From Candidatus Levyibacteriota bacterium (lineage in GTDB: Bacteria > Patescibacteriota > Microgenomatia > Levybacterales > UBA12049), in assembly GCA_023245515.1 (NCBI GenBank), contig JAHFKE010000013.1, forward strand, positions 1 to 21,795: a stretch of DNA of 21,795 nt, read 5' to 3'. The position numbers were made by a program, and so were the translations under genes. The notes under the pieces were generated by a model. It searched no databases. It saw nothing but the letters and a program-made list of their open reading frames with translations, and had not been told where the DNA came from. Positions 1 through 6,227 of this stretch are shown here, in pieces (position 1 is the first letter of the stretch; every line of letters begins with the position of its first letter).

Positions 1-2
1 CT

Positions 3-491
3 CTTCTGTCTCTGTCTCCTGCTTCTGTTAATGTTGCTTCAGGACAGCAAGGCAAAATTGATGTTTCCATCGACACCTCCGATAATGCCATAACCGCAGT
101 GCAGCTTGAGCTTGCATATGATCCTAAAGTTGTAAGCAATGTTCAGGTAGTTTCTGGATCTATGTTCAAAAACCCTGTAGTTTTAATCAATAAGAATGAT
201 GCTACCGTAGGTAAATTTACTTATGCGTTTGGCATTCTTCCAAACCACGAAACGGTACAGGGAGTTGGCACGGTTGCCACCATTACCTTTACGGCAAAGG
301 GTGCGTCAGGTAAAGAGGCTGTAATAACGTTATTACCTGAATCATTGGTCACAGCTAGGGGCGTAGCTGAGTCAGTACGCAAGAATAGTAAGGATCCAGT
401 GCAGGCAACTATCATGATTGGAACAGGTACCGGAGGCGCAGTGGTGCCTAATGCCATGACTCCTACTAACGCCGTAGACTTAATGCACTAG
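3..491 (+). CDS. Cohesin-domain surface protein, C-terminal part (5' partial)
   Basis: The reading frame is open from the left edge and ends with TAG at 489-491; 162 residues are visible. The sequence reads like the core of a cohesin/carbohydrate-binding-like beta-sandwich: an opening strand LSLSPASVNV, a Gly-Gln-rich turn, then AVQLELAYDPKVV, the typical 'hxLxYDPxxL' cohesin signature, followed by alternating beta strands (GTVATITFTAKG). In other bacteria such domains occur on secreted or cell-surface proteins and bind partner domains or glycans. In CPR genomes they are common in exported proteins without a cellulosome. The C-terminus is a short Gly/Thr-rich tail with no membrane segment, sortase motif or dockerin, so any anchor would have to be N-terminal, outside the window. 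It converges on guaA, leaving 15 nt between stop codons. A GTG at 99 is an internal codon, not the start. Confidence 0.7.
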   Translation, partial: LLSLSPASVNVASGQQGKIDVSIDTSDNAITAVQLELAYDPKVVSNVQVVSGSMFKNPVVLINKNDATVGKFTYAFGILPNHETVQGVGTVATITFTAKGASGKEAVITLLPESLVTARGVAESVRKNSKDPVQATIMIGTGTGGAVVPNAMTPTNAVDLMH

Positions 492-506
492 ACTTGCTCC
501 GAAAAC

Positions 507-2024
507 CTATTCCCATCTCATCGTCGCTGGAGGCTTTGTCGTTATATCGTAAACAACTCGTGATACATCCGGTACCTCATTAACAATTCTTGAAGACATT
601 CTACTAAGCACTTCATGTGGAATACGAGTCCATTCTGCAGTCATGATATCGATAGAGTCGTATGAACGAATTGCCACAACTTCTGCATAAACACGCTCAT
701 CACCTTTGACTGCCGTACTATACGCGCCGGTCATAATAGCAAAGCATTCAAAAACCCTTTCATATAATTGAGCTTTCTGCATTTCTTCAATAACGATTTG
801 ATCGGCAGCTATAACTTGAGAAAGGCGTTTCTCTGTCACCTCACCCATAATATTTACTGCATGACCTGGTCCCGGCCATGGTTGCTGCATGACGATCTCT
901 TCAGGCAGTCCGGCGAGTCGTCCTAATTCACGCACCTCGTCTTTGTAGTAGATGCGATTTGGTTCGAGCAATTCAAGCCTCATATCTTTAGGGAGCCCGC
1001 CTACATTATGATGGGATTTGATGTGTGATGCATGCTTACTGCCCTTTGACTCAATAACGTCTGAATAAATCGTCCCTTGTCCTAAAAAAGCCGCGTCTTG
1101 ATGTTTTTCAGCTTCTTTTTGGAAGATATCGACATATAGTTTGCCGATAATTTTTCTTTTTTCTTCGGGATCAGTGACACCTTTTAGTTTATCCAGGAAG
1201 CGTTTCTTTGCATCGACAATAATCAAATTTGCTTTGATTAATTTTGTAAAGATGTATTTGACTCTCGTGTCAGTTTCAGCTCGCATGAGTCCTGAATCGA
1301 CATAGACAGGGATAAGATTTTCGCCAACCGCTTTACCTATCAGGAATGCGGCAACGCTGGAATCAACGCCGCCTGAAACAGCACAGATAACTTTTTTATT
1401 ACCGACTTTTTTCTTGATTTCGTTAGTAATTTTTTTCGGATCAAGCTTGAAAGGCTTACTCGTCTCGTTGCAGATGGCAGCGAAGTTTTGCAAAATATCA
1501 AGACCATATTCTGTATGGTTTGCTTCAGGGTGAAATTGAACGCCGTATAGCTTCTTGTCGACGTTGGCTACAGATGTATATGCCACCGATCTGGTAGTTG
1601 CGGTTGCTTCGAAGCCCTTTGGTAATGAGGTGACAGAATCGCCGTGAGAGGCGATCACGCTAAATCTCTTCTTTGGTAGATTATGCAATACGCCTACACC
1701 TTTTGTAACAGTAATTACCTCAGTTCCATATTCTTTAGTAGTATTTTCGACACTGCCCCCAAGAAGCTTTGCCATTAGTTGCCACCCATAACAAATGCCT
1801 AGAATGGGAATAGCGAGATTTAATACGTCTTTTGAAATAACTGGTGCACCTTCTGCATAAACAGATGACGGGCCGCCTGAGAGAACAATGCCGGTGGGCT
1901 TGAGATTTTTTATCGCTTCAGATGCGTCTTCCGGATTTACATATTCCGCAGCGATGCCAATCTGACGAAAGCGTCTTCCGATAAGATGAGCAGTTTGAGA
2001 TCCGAAATCAACAATGAGGATCAT
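507..2024 (-). CDS. guaA: GMP synthase (glutamine-hydrolysing)
   Basis: Converts XMP, glutamine and ATP to GMP in the cytoplasm, the last step of guanine nucleotide synthesis. The 505 residues have the full two-domain layout. The N-terminal class I glutamine amidotransferase has GGPSSVY near 50-56, nucleophile Cys78 in GICYGWQ, and His165/Glu167 in FHPE. The ATP-pyrophosphatase domain has the SGGVDSS loop at 217-223 and GQGTIYSDVIES. The C-terminal dimerisation domain ends in KPPATMRWE, close to the KPPATIEWE end of the family. One variation: the usual FPGPGLxxRxxGE segment reads WPGPGHAVNIMGE, replacing the Leu and the Arg. The start is the only sensible one (MILIVDFGSQ) and has no Shine-Dalgarno sequence. 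It has a -10-like box 5 nt upstream and lies downstream of tRNA-Pro on the same strand. Confidence 0.97.
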   Translation of the reverse strand: MILIVDFGSQTAHLIGRRFRQIGIAAEYVNPEDASEAIKNLKPTGIVLSGGPSSVYAEGAPVISKDVLNLAIPILGICYGWQLMAKLLGGSVENTTKEYGTEVITVTKGVGVLHNLPKKRFSVIASHGDSVTSLPKGFEATATTRSVAYTSVANVDKKLYGVQFHPEANHTEYGLDILQNFAAICNETSKPFKLDPKKITNEIKKKVGNKKVICAVSGGVDSSVAAFLIGKAVGENLIPVYVDSGLMRAETDTRVKYIFTKLIKANLIIVDAKKRFLDKLKGVTDPEEKRKIIGKLYVDIFQKEAEKHQDAAFLGQGTIYSDVIESKGSKHASHIKSHHNVGGLPKDMRLELLEPNRIYYKDEVRELGRLAGLPEEIVMQQPWPGPGHAVNIMGEVTEKRLSQVIAADQIVIEEMQKAQLYERVFECFAIMTGAYSTAVKGDERVYAEVVAIRSYDSIDIMTAEWTRIPHEVLSRMSSRIVNEVPDVSRVVYDITTKPPATMRWE

Positions 2025-2029
2025 AGGTT

Positions 2030-2035
2030 ATTATA
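2030..2035 (-). promoter_or_regulatory. guaA -10 box, probably leaderless
   Basis: A perfect TATAAT on the minus strand ends 5 nt before the guaA ATG, so transcription would begin at or next to the start codon. A weak -35 match (TTGCAT, 2055-2060) lies 19 nt away, just inside the gap after tRNA-Pro. No Shine-Dalgarno sequence is present. Read-through from the tRNA is an alternative. Confidence 0.6.
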
Positions 2036-2065
2036 CTACACTTCGCTAAAGGTCATGCAATTGTG

Positions 2066-2136
2066 TCGGGGTGCGGAGAATCGAACTCCAGCCTCACGAC
2101 CCCCAGCCGCGAATTCTACCGTTAAACTACACCCCG
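2066..2136 (-). tRNA. tRNA-Pro (anticodon GGG)
   Basis: The minus strand folds into a complete cloverleaf. The acceptor stem is CGGGGTG (2136-2130) with CACCCCG (2073-2067), and the discriminator is A at 2066. The D arm is GTTT-AACGGTA-GAAT with the conserved A14 and GG. The anticodon stem is CGCGG/TCGTG around loop CTGGGGG, giving anticodon GGG with G37, as expected for proline. The T arm has loop TTCGATT. The variable loop is only 4 nt. CCA is not encoded (ACAA follows the discriminator), so a CCA-adding enzyme must complete it. It sits between guaA and recA and is antisense to the region just upstream of recA. Confidence 0.95.
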
Positions 2137-2146
2137 AATTGCCTCT

Positions 2147-2175
2147 TGTATTTTAGCATAAAAAGCTGTTATTAT
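2147..2175 (+). promoter_or_regulatory. Putative recA promoter
   Basis: TTGTAT (2147-2152), 17 nt, then TATTAT (2170-2175). The predicted start of transcription is about 2182, leaving roughly a 6-nt leader before the recA ATG with no Shine-Dalgarno sequence. The -35 match is weak (3 of 6). No LexA/SOS box was recognised by eye. Confidence 0.4.
2150..2155 (-). promoter_or_regulatory. Putative tRNA-Pro -10 box
   Basis: TAAAAT on the minus strand ends 13 nt before the mature tRNA 5' end, implying a leader of about 6 nt for RNase P to remove. No good -35 was found. It overlaps the proposed recA -35, so the two divergent promoters may compete. Confidence 0.4.
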
Positions 2176-2187
2176 TTTATCTATTCT

Positions 2188-3258
2188 ATGGCAAAGGCCT
2201 CAACGCAAAAAGCAGCAGTTCAACATCAGGAAGATAATTCAAAGAAGATGGAATCCATCCGTTTGGCGATGGATCAAATCGAAAAGCAATATGGGAGAGG
2301 TGCCATCATGCGCTTTGGTGAAGCGGCACAGAAGTTTGATATCTCTGTTATTTCCACCGGTTGCCTTCCTCTTGATTTAGCTCTCGGTGCAGGTGGTCTC
2401 CCAAGAGGTCGTATTATTGAAATATACGGTCCTGAAGCATCAGGAAAAACGACAGTTTGTCTATCAACAATTGCCCAAGCACAGAAGCATGGAGGCGTCG
2501 CTGCATTTATCGATGCAGAACATGCCTTGGATCCACAGTGGGCAGAGCGCCTTGGTGTGAAGCTCGATGAGCTGCTCATCTCGCAGCCCGATACTGGTGA
2601 GCAAGCGCTGGAAATTACCGAAAGCTTGGTTCGTTCAGGCGGTATTGATGTGTTGGTCATTGATTCTGTTGCGGCTCTGGTTCCAAGAGCTGAAATAGAG
2701 GGAGAGATGGGCGATTCGGTGATGGGTTTGCAAGCACGACTTATGTCTCAAGCCTTGAGAAAGCTAACAGGAGTTATTTCTAAATCAAAAACAGTCGTTA
2801 TTTTCACCAACCAGCTCAGACAGAAAATCGGTGTGATGTTCGGTAATCCTGAGACAACCACAGGGGGACTTGCTTTGAAGTTCTATGCATCTGTTCGTAT
2901 GGATATTCGTAAGATTGAAAGTCTGAAAGATGGAGATAGGGTTATAGGTTCAAGGCATAGAGTAAAGATTGTTAAAAACAAAATATCTGCACCGTTCCGC
3001 ATAGCAGAATTTGATGTCCTGGGTGATGGTATTTCACGCGAGGGCGGTGTTGTTGATGTGGCAGTTGAGATGGAGGTTATTCAGAAATCAGGCGCTTTCT
3101 ATCGCTACAACGATGAGATGCTTGGGCAGGGCAAGGCAGCTACTATGGAGAAGTTGAAGGAGAATCCAGCGCTTGAGAAGGAAATTGTGGCTAAAATAAT
3201 GGCGCAGAATAAAAATGGAAGAGCACCTCTGGTCGTCGGCGCGGAAGAAAAAGAGTAA
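2188..3258 (+). CDS. recA: Recombinase A
   Basis: The DNA-dependent ATPase that forms filaments on single-stranded DNA for homologous recombination and repair. 356 residues, the normal family length. The Walker A motif GPEASGKTT is at 81-89, followed by the FIDAEHALD segment, the Walker B LLVIDSVAAL-like strand (VLVIDSVAAL), the L1/L2 region with MGLQARLMSQALRKLTG, and the conserved TNQLRQKIGVMFGNPETTTGG. I chose the ATG at 2188 (MAKASTQKAA) because the frame extends upstream only through the antisense of tRNA-Pro and an AT-rich spacer, giving 39 residues unlike any RecA. The short Lys/Gln-rich N-terminal tail precedes MDQIEKQYGRGAIMRFGE. It is followed 9 nt later by recX, its usual modulator, and the two are very probably one transcript. 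Confidence 0.98.
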   Translation: MAKASTQKAAVQHQEDNSKKMESIRLAMDQIEKQYGRGAIMRFGEAAQKFDISVISTGCLPLDLALGAGGLPRGRIIEIYGPEASGKTTVCLSTIAQAQKHGGVAAFIDAEHALDPQWAERLGVKLDELLISQPDTGEQALEITESLVRSGGIDVLVIDSVAALVPRAEIEGEMGDSVMGLQARLMSQALRKLTGVISKSKTVVIFTNQLRQKIGVMFGNPETTTGGLALKFYASVRMDIRKIESLKDGDRVIGSRHRVKIVKNKISAPFRIAEFDVLGDGISREGGVVDVAVEMEVIQKSGAFYRYNDEMLGQGKAATMEKLKENPALEKEIVAKIMAQNKNGRAPLVVGAEEKE

Positions 3259-3267
3259 GAAGCTTCA

Positions 3268-3750
3268 ATGGATCAGTACAAGAAGTATTTAAACCCCGTT
3301 TATAATTATCTCTCTATTCGTAATCGGTCGGAGAAAGAGGTTCGTGATTATCTCAAGAAGAAGCAGGCGGCCGACGAAATTATAGAGCACATTGTACAGC
3401 TTCTCACAAAACAAAAGTTTCTTAATGATGAAGTCTTTGCGAAGTCATGGGTTTCATACCGTATTCGGACCAATCCTAGGGGTAAGCACTTGCTCAGATT
3501 TGAGCTGCAGCAGAAGGGTATTGCTAAGGAGCTAATTGAGAAAGCTCTTCAGGAGGAAGATGAAGAATTGCCGGATGAGTTGGCCCGAGCTAGAAGTATT
3601 ATTGGTAAACGAATCGAAAGATTACAAGGTCAGCCAAAACAGGAAATCTATAATAAGGTTGGAGGCTTCTTGAGCAGGAGAGGATTTGATTTTGATATTG
3701 CAAAAAAGGCGATCGACCGCTCCCTAGAAGATCTAAAAGATAGTTTATAG
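3268..3750 (+). CDS. recX: RecX regulatory protein
   Basis: A 160-residue, highly charged, all-helical protein directly after recA. RecX proteins bind RecA filaments and limit their ATPase and strand-exchange activity. The typical tandem three-helix repeats are visible: YNYLSIRNRSEKEVRDYLKKK near the N-terminus, then FLNDEVFAKSWVSYRIRTNPRGKHLLRFELQQKGI (the most conserved RecX region), then a third repeat with GFLSRRGFDFDIAKKAID. Length and order match the family. The ATG at 3268 lies 9 nt after the recA stop with no clear ribosome-binding site, so translation is probably coupled to recA. The assignment rests on both sequence pattern and position. Confidence 0.93.
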   Translation: MDQYKKYLNPVYNYLSIRNRSEKEVRDYLKKKQAADEIIEHIVQLLTKQKFLNDEVFAKSWVSYRIRTNPRGKHLLRFELQQKGIAKELIEKALQEEDEELPDELARARSIIGKRIERLQGQPKQEIYNKVGGFLSRRGFDFDIAKKAIDRSLEDLKDSL

Positions 3751-3758
3751 TCGGTAAG

Positions 3759-3788
3759 TTGCCAAGGGGTAGGTAAGTAAGGTATAAT
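3759..3788 (+). promoter_or_regulatory. rny promoter
   Basis: TTGCCA (3759-3764), an 18-nt spacer, then a perfect TATAAT (3783-3788). The predicted start of transcription is near 3795, leaving a leader of about 80 nt before the rny ATG at 3874. The leader contains a 12-codon ATG frame at 3807 ending in TAA, which I do not call a gene. The same TTGCCA-18-TATACT layout recurs before the solute-binding protein gene. Confidence 0.65.
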
Positions 3789-3873
3789 ACGAATGTGGTA
3801 ATACTTATGAAGCAGAAGTTTTTTATCTTCGTAGAGCGAGTATAAGCTAAGCTTCCATTTGCCACTATATTCT

Positions 3874-5142
3874 ATGTCAGACCAGCAAGATCTTATTCAA
3901 CTTGAAAAGAAACTCCTAGAGCGTCAAGAAAAGCTTGAAGCAAAACAGGAAGGGCTTGAGCGTGAAAAAGCAGAGCTTGAAAAAAAGCGTGAAGAATACG
4001 TTACGAAACTGCAAAAAGTCTCCGAATTGACAAGCGATGAGGCAAAGCAGCGCCTTTTGGAAGAAACAGAAAAAGATGCCTCAGCCATGATGGCAAAAAT
4101 TATCAGAGAAAAAGAAGACGAAGCAAAAAGAATTTCTGATAAGAAAGCTCAAGAGATTGTTCTTGATAGTCTTAAGCATGGTGCCCTCAACTTCCTTCCT
4201 GAATATACAGTCTCTGTAGTCAGAGTAGAGCAGGAGGATATCAAGGGGAGAATTATCGGGAAAGAAGGCCGCAATATACGCGCATTTGAACAAGCAACAG
4301 GAGTGGATGTTGACCTTGATGAGGAAGGTATAATTCGCCTCTCATCGTTTGACCAGATACGTCGTGAGGTCGCCAGACTCTCTCTGGAGAAACTCCTTAA
4401 GGATACAAGGGTACAACCATTTCGCATTGAAGAGGTTGTGCAGCAGACGCGTGCAGAGCTTGAGAAGGTAATGGCTGAAGAAGGAGAAAAATTGGCGAAT
4501 GAAGTACAAGTCTATAATCTCCCTGCAGATATGTATCCTCTTTTAGGTCGCATGAAATTCAGAACATCTTACGGACAAAACCTCTTAGTGCATACGCTTG
4601 AAGAGACAAAGATCGGTATACACATCGCTCATGAGATTGGGGCTAACGTAGATGTCGTAAGACTTGGCTGCTTGTTTCATGACATAGGTAAGGTTCTTGA
4701 AGGAGACGGAAGCCATGTGAAGCTGGGAGCAGATCTTCTTAAGAGATATAATTTCCCCGATCCTATCGTTAATGCTGTTGCTGAACACCATGAAGACAAG
4801 CCATTCTCATCTGTAGAATCTATAATCGTTCATATCGCTGATGCTATATCTGCTTCTCGCCCGGGTGCTCGTTACGAAGATCTTGAAAAGTATGGACAGA
4901 GACTTGGCGAGATGGAAAAGATTGCTAAGAACTACGAGGGAGTCGAAGATGCTTATGCCTTTGAGGCGGGTAGAGAACTACGTGTCATTATAAATCCCGG
5001 CAAGCTTGATGATAATCAAACCACCATTCTTGCTAGAAAAATTCAAGAGGAAGTTAGCAGGTCTCTGGCTGTACCGGGTGAAGTTAAGGTTACGGCGATC
5101 CGCGAATTCCGAGCAGTTTTCCCTGAATCTACAGGAATCTGA
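3874..5142 (+). CDS. rny: Ribonuclease Y, soluble form without membrane anchor
   Basis: RNase Y is the endoribonuclease that starts mRNA decay in many bacteria lacking RNase E. This copy has 422 residues against about 510-520 for the family. It opens with a charged coiled coil (residues 1 to about 75, rich in Glu, Lys and Leu), then a KH RNA-binding domain with GRIIGKEGRN at 125-134, then the HD phosphohydrolase domain with catalytic His269-Asp270 in LFHDIGK, and a conserved C-terminal segment (VKVTAIREFRAV). The usual N-terminal transmembrane helix is missing. Extending the frame upstream reaches a stop at 3832-3834 after only 13 non-hydrophobic residues, so no anchor is encoded in-frame. 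A TTG at 3859 could add five residues, but the ATG at 3874 fits better. It uses TGA as its stop. Confidence 0.93.
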   Translation: MSDQQDLIQLEKKLLERQEKLEAKQEGLEREKAELEKKREEYVTKLQKVSELTSDEAKQRLLEETEKDASAMMAKIIREKEDEAKRISDKKAQEIVLDSLKHGALNFLPEYTVSVVRVEQEDIKGRIIGKEGRNIRAFEQATGVDVDLDEEGIIRLSSFDQIRREVARLSLEKLLKDTRVQPFRIEEVVQQTRAELEKVMAEEGEKLANEVQVYNLPADMYPLLGRMKFRTSYGQNLLVHTLEETKIGIHIAHEIGANVDVVRLGCLFHDIGKVLEGDGSHVKLGADLLKRYNFPDPIVNAVAEHHEDKPFSSVESIIVHIADAISASRPGARYEDLEKYGQRLGEMEKIAKNYEGVEDAYAFEAGRELRVIINPGKLDDNQTTILARKIQEEVSRSLAVPGEVKVTAIREFRAVFPESTGI

Positions 5143-5280
5143 TCAGTATCCTCAGTGTTAGATGTCCCTTGGTGCATCTTCGTTCTCCTAAGCTAATTTC
5201 TAAATCCACGGATTAATTTTCAGTTCTCATTGAATGCTTCAATTAAGTAATGTTTTAAACATTGTATATTGCGAAATTGA

Positions 5281-5332
5281 CCCGCCTTGCCGGCGAGGCA
5301 GGTTGAAAATTAAAAATTGTAAATTGAAAATT
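5281..5332. repeat. Intergenic palindrome plus AT-rich direct repeats
   Basis: The 297-nt gap between rny and the HU gene holds no gene. In its middle is a GC-rich imperfect palindrome: 11-nt arm CCCGCCTTGCC (5281-5291) abutting GGCGAGGCAGG (5292-5302), with one mismatch and one G-T pair. It is followed at once by AT-rich sequence containing TTGAAAATT twice (5303-5311 and 5324-5332). This layout resembles short dispersed palindromic elements seen in CPR genomes. That it is repeated elsewhere in this genome is inference from one copy. Confidence 0.5.
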
Positions 5333-5343
5333 GGATTGATATA

Positions 5344-5372
5344 TTGACATCTATTCATTTTCCTTGTATCTT
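5344..5372 (+). promoter_or_regulatory. HU gene promoter
   Basis: A consensus TTGACA (5344-5349), 17 nt, then TATCTT (5367-5372). Transcription would start near 5379, giving a leader of about 60 nt that ends in a strong Shine-Dalgarno sequence. Confidence 0.75.
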
Positions 5373-5425
5373 TAATCTAATCAAACACGGGGACCATTTT
5401 TTAATTCTTAGATTTACTTCAGGGC

Positions 5426-5434
5426 GGGGGTGAT
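5426..5434 (+). promoter_or_regulatory. Extended Shine-Dalgarno of the HU gene
   Basis: GGGGGTGAT matches the ideal GGAGGTGAT complement of the 16S rRNA tail at 8 of 9 positions, 5 nt before the ATG. It shows that this organism keeps a working anti-Shine-Dalgarno even though most genes here lack the motif. Confidence 0.7.
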
Positions 5435-5439
5435 GATAT

Positions 5440-5712
5440 ATGACGAAAAAAGATCTTGTTGAAGTTGTAGCGAAAAAAGCCAATCTTACCAATAAAGCAG
5501 CACGCGATGGTGTGCAGGCGACTCTTAATACCATTCGTGACTCCCTGAAAAGAGGAGAGAAGGTTGTCTTAACAGGATTTGGGACTTTTAGTATTAGAGC
5601 AAGACAACAGAGAGTTGGACGAAATCCTAAGACAGGAGCAAAGATTACTCTCGCAGCTCGTAAAGCACCCGGATTCACACCTGGAAAGACCTTAAAGAAA
5701 GCTGTACGATAG
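5440..5712 (+). CDS. HU-family DNA-binding protein
   Basis: A 90-residue basic nucleoid protein of exactly HU/IHF length. It starts MTKKDLVEVVAKKANLT, has the dimerisation helices up to residue 40, GEKVVLTGFGTFSIRARQQRVGRNPKTG with the DNA-intercalating Arg-Asn-Pro of the beta arm, and ends PGKTLKKAVR. HU dimers bend and compact DNA without strong sequence preference. It is a single-gene unit: consensus promoter at 5344-5372, strong ribosome-binding site, and its own intrinsic terminator at 5724-5765. This fits a highly expressed gene. HU rather than IHF is favoured because only one such gene is visible and the sequence is generic. Confidence 0.96.
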   Translation: MTKKDLVEVVAKKANLTNKAARDGVQATLNTIRDSLKRGEKVVLTGFGTFSIRARQQRVGRNPKTGAKITLAARKAPGFTPGKTLKKAVR

Positions 5713-5723
5713 TTATTAATTTC

Positions 5724-5765
5724 AAAAAAGAAGTTTCTTGTTTTTGGCTGGAAGCTTCTTTTTTT
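5724..5765 (+). terminator. Intrinsic terminator after the HU gene
   Basis: A 14-bp stem (5724-5737 with 5751-5764, one G-T pair) closes a 13-nt loop and ends in a run of seven T. It begins 11 nt after the HU stop codon and separates it from the rnpB promoter. Confidence 0.85.
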
Positions 5766-5774
5766 GGACTTAGC

Positions 5775-5803
5775 TTGATCCTATAGCAATTTAGTGCTAT
5801 AAT
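5775..5803 (+). promoter_or_regulatory. rnpB promoter
   Basis: TTGATC (5775-5780), 17 nt, then a perfect TATAAT (5798-5803). Transcription would start at 5810-5811, which coincides with the first base of the RNase P RNA P1 helix. Confidence 0.85.
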
Positions 5804-5909
5804 TTACTCGTCCTAGGAAGAAGGATCGTTACTACGTTCAGTTATATGAACGTAGAGGAAAGTCCAGACAACAGTATACAGGGGATGGAACGCAAGTTCC
5901 GACGTGTAA

Positions 5910-5926
5910 CCTCGATTAAATCGGGG
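5910..5926 (+). repeat. Hairpin copy 1 inside rnpB
   Basis: CCTCGAT-TAA-ATCGGGG forms a 7-bp stem with one G-T pair, at the place of helix P9. Fourteen bases (CGATTAAATCGGGG) are identical to the second hairpin at 6131-6147. Confidence 0.7.
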
Positions 5927-6130
5927 GAAGCGCTGGTGTCATATTGATTTTCTCACATATATCGATATGAACAGATCATGAATTGACATGATTTGAGAGC
6001 AGCAGAGACGAGTGAGGGTGAAACGGGCAATCCTACCTGTTGCAACTTCCGACTGGTACGTAAGGTCTCATGTAGACGCAAGTCTAGGTGGACTATGAGA
6101 GGTGTATACCTGAGTACCGAAGCGAAGGCA

Positions 6131-6147
6131 CCCCGATTAAATCGGGG
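6131..6147 (+). repeat. Hairpin copy 2 inside rnpB
   Basis: CCCCGAT-TAA-ATCGGGG is a perfect 7-bp hairpin in the 3' half of the RNA (P15-P18 region). It differs from copy 1 by one base in the 5' arm. Confidence 0.7.
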
Positions 6148-6227
6148 CAGGGGTGACATTAATATCATCACTGAGGTAAATTACGATCACGAACAGGATC
6201 TGGCTTACTCTCTTCCTAGGATAAATT

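Larger units (their letters stand above)
5811..6221 (+). ncRNA. rnpB: RNase P RNA
   Basis: The catalytic RNA that removes tRNA 5' leaders. P1 closes the molecule: 5811-5821 pairs perfectly over 11 bp with 6211-6221. P3 is an 8-bp hairpin at 5832-5855. The near-universal GAGGAAAGTCC block is at 5855-5865, a GNRA-like hairpin GGAACGCAAGTTCC (P8) follows, then GAGGGTGAAACGGGCAA (P11/P12 region), and the 3' conserved block ACAGGATCTGGCTTAC lies at 6194-6208. The layout is the ancestral type A. Two loops carry nearly the same 7-bp hairpin (see separate entries). Its 3' end is 6 nt from the 3' end of the convergent helicase gene, and no terminator hairpin is seen between them, only T-rich sequence. 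Confidence 0.96.

Noticed and set aside
2071..2187. Upstream extension of recA by 39 residues
   Set aside because: It reads through the antisense of tRNA-Pro and an AT-rich promoter region, and has no similarity to RecA N-termini.
3807..3845. Tiny 12-codon frame MKQKFFIFVERV in the rny leader
   Set aside because: It has no ribosome-binding site and is too short to support; it could be a leader peptide, but nothing shows attenuation.
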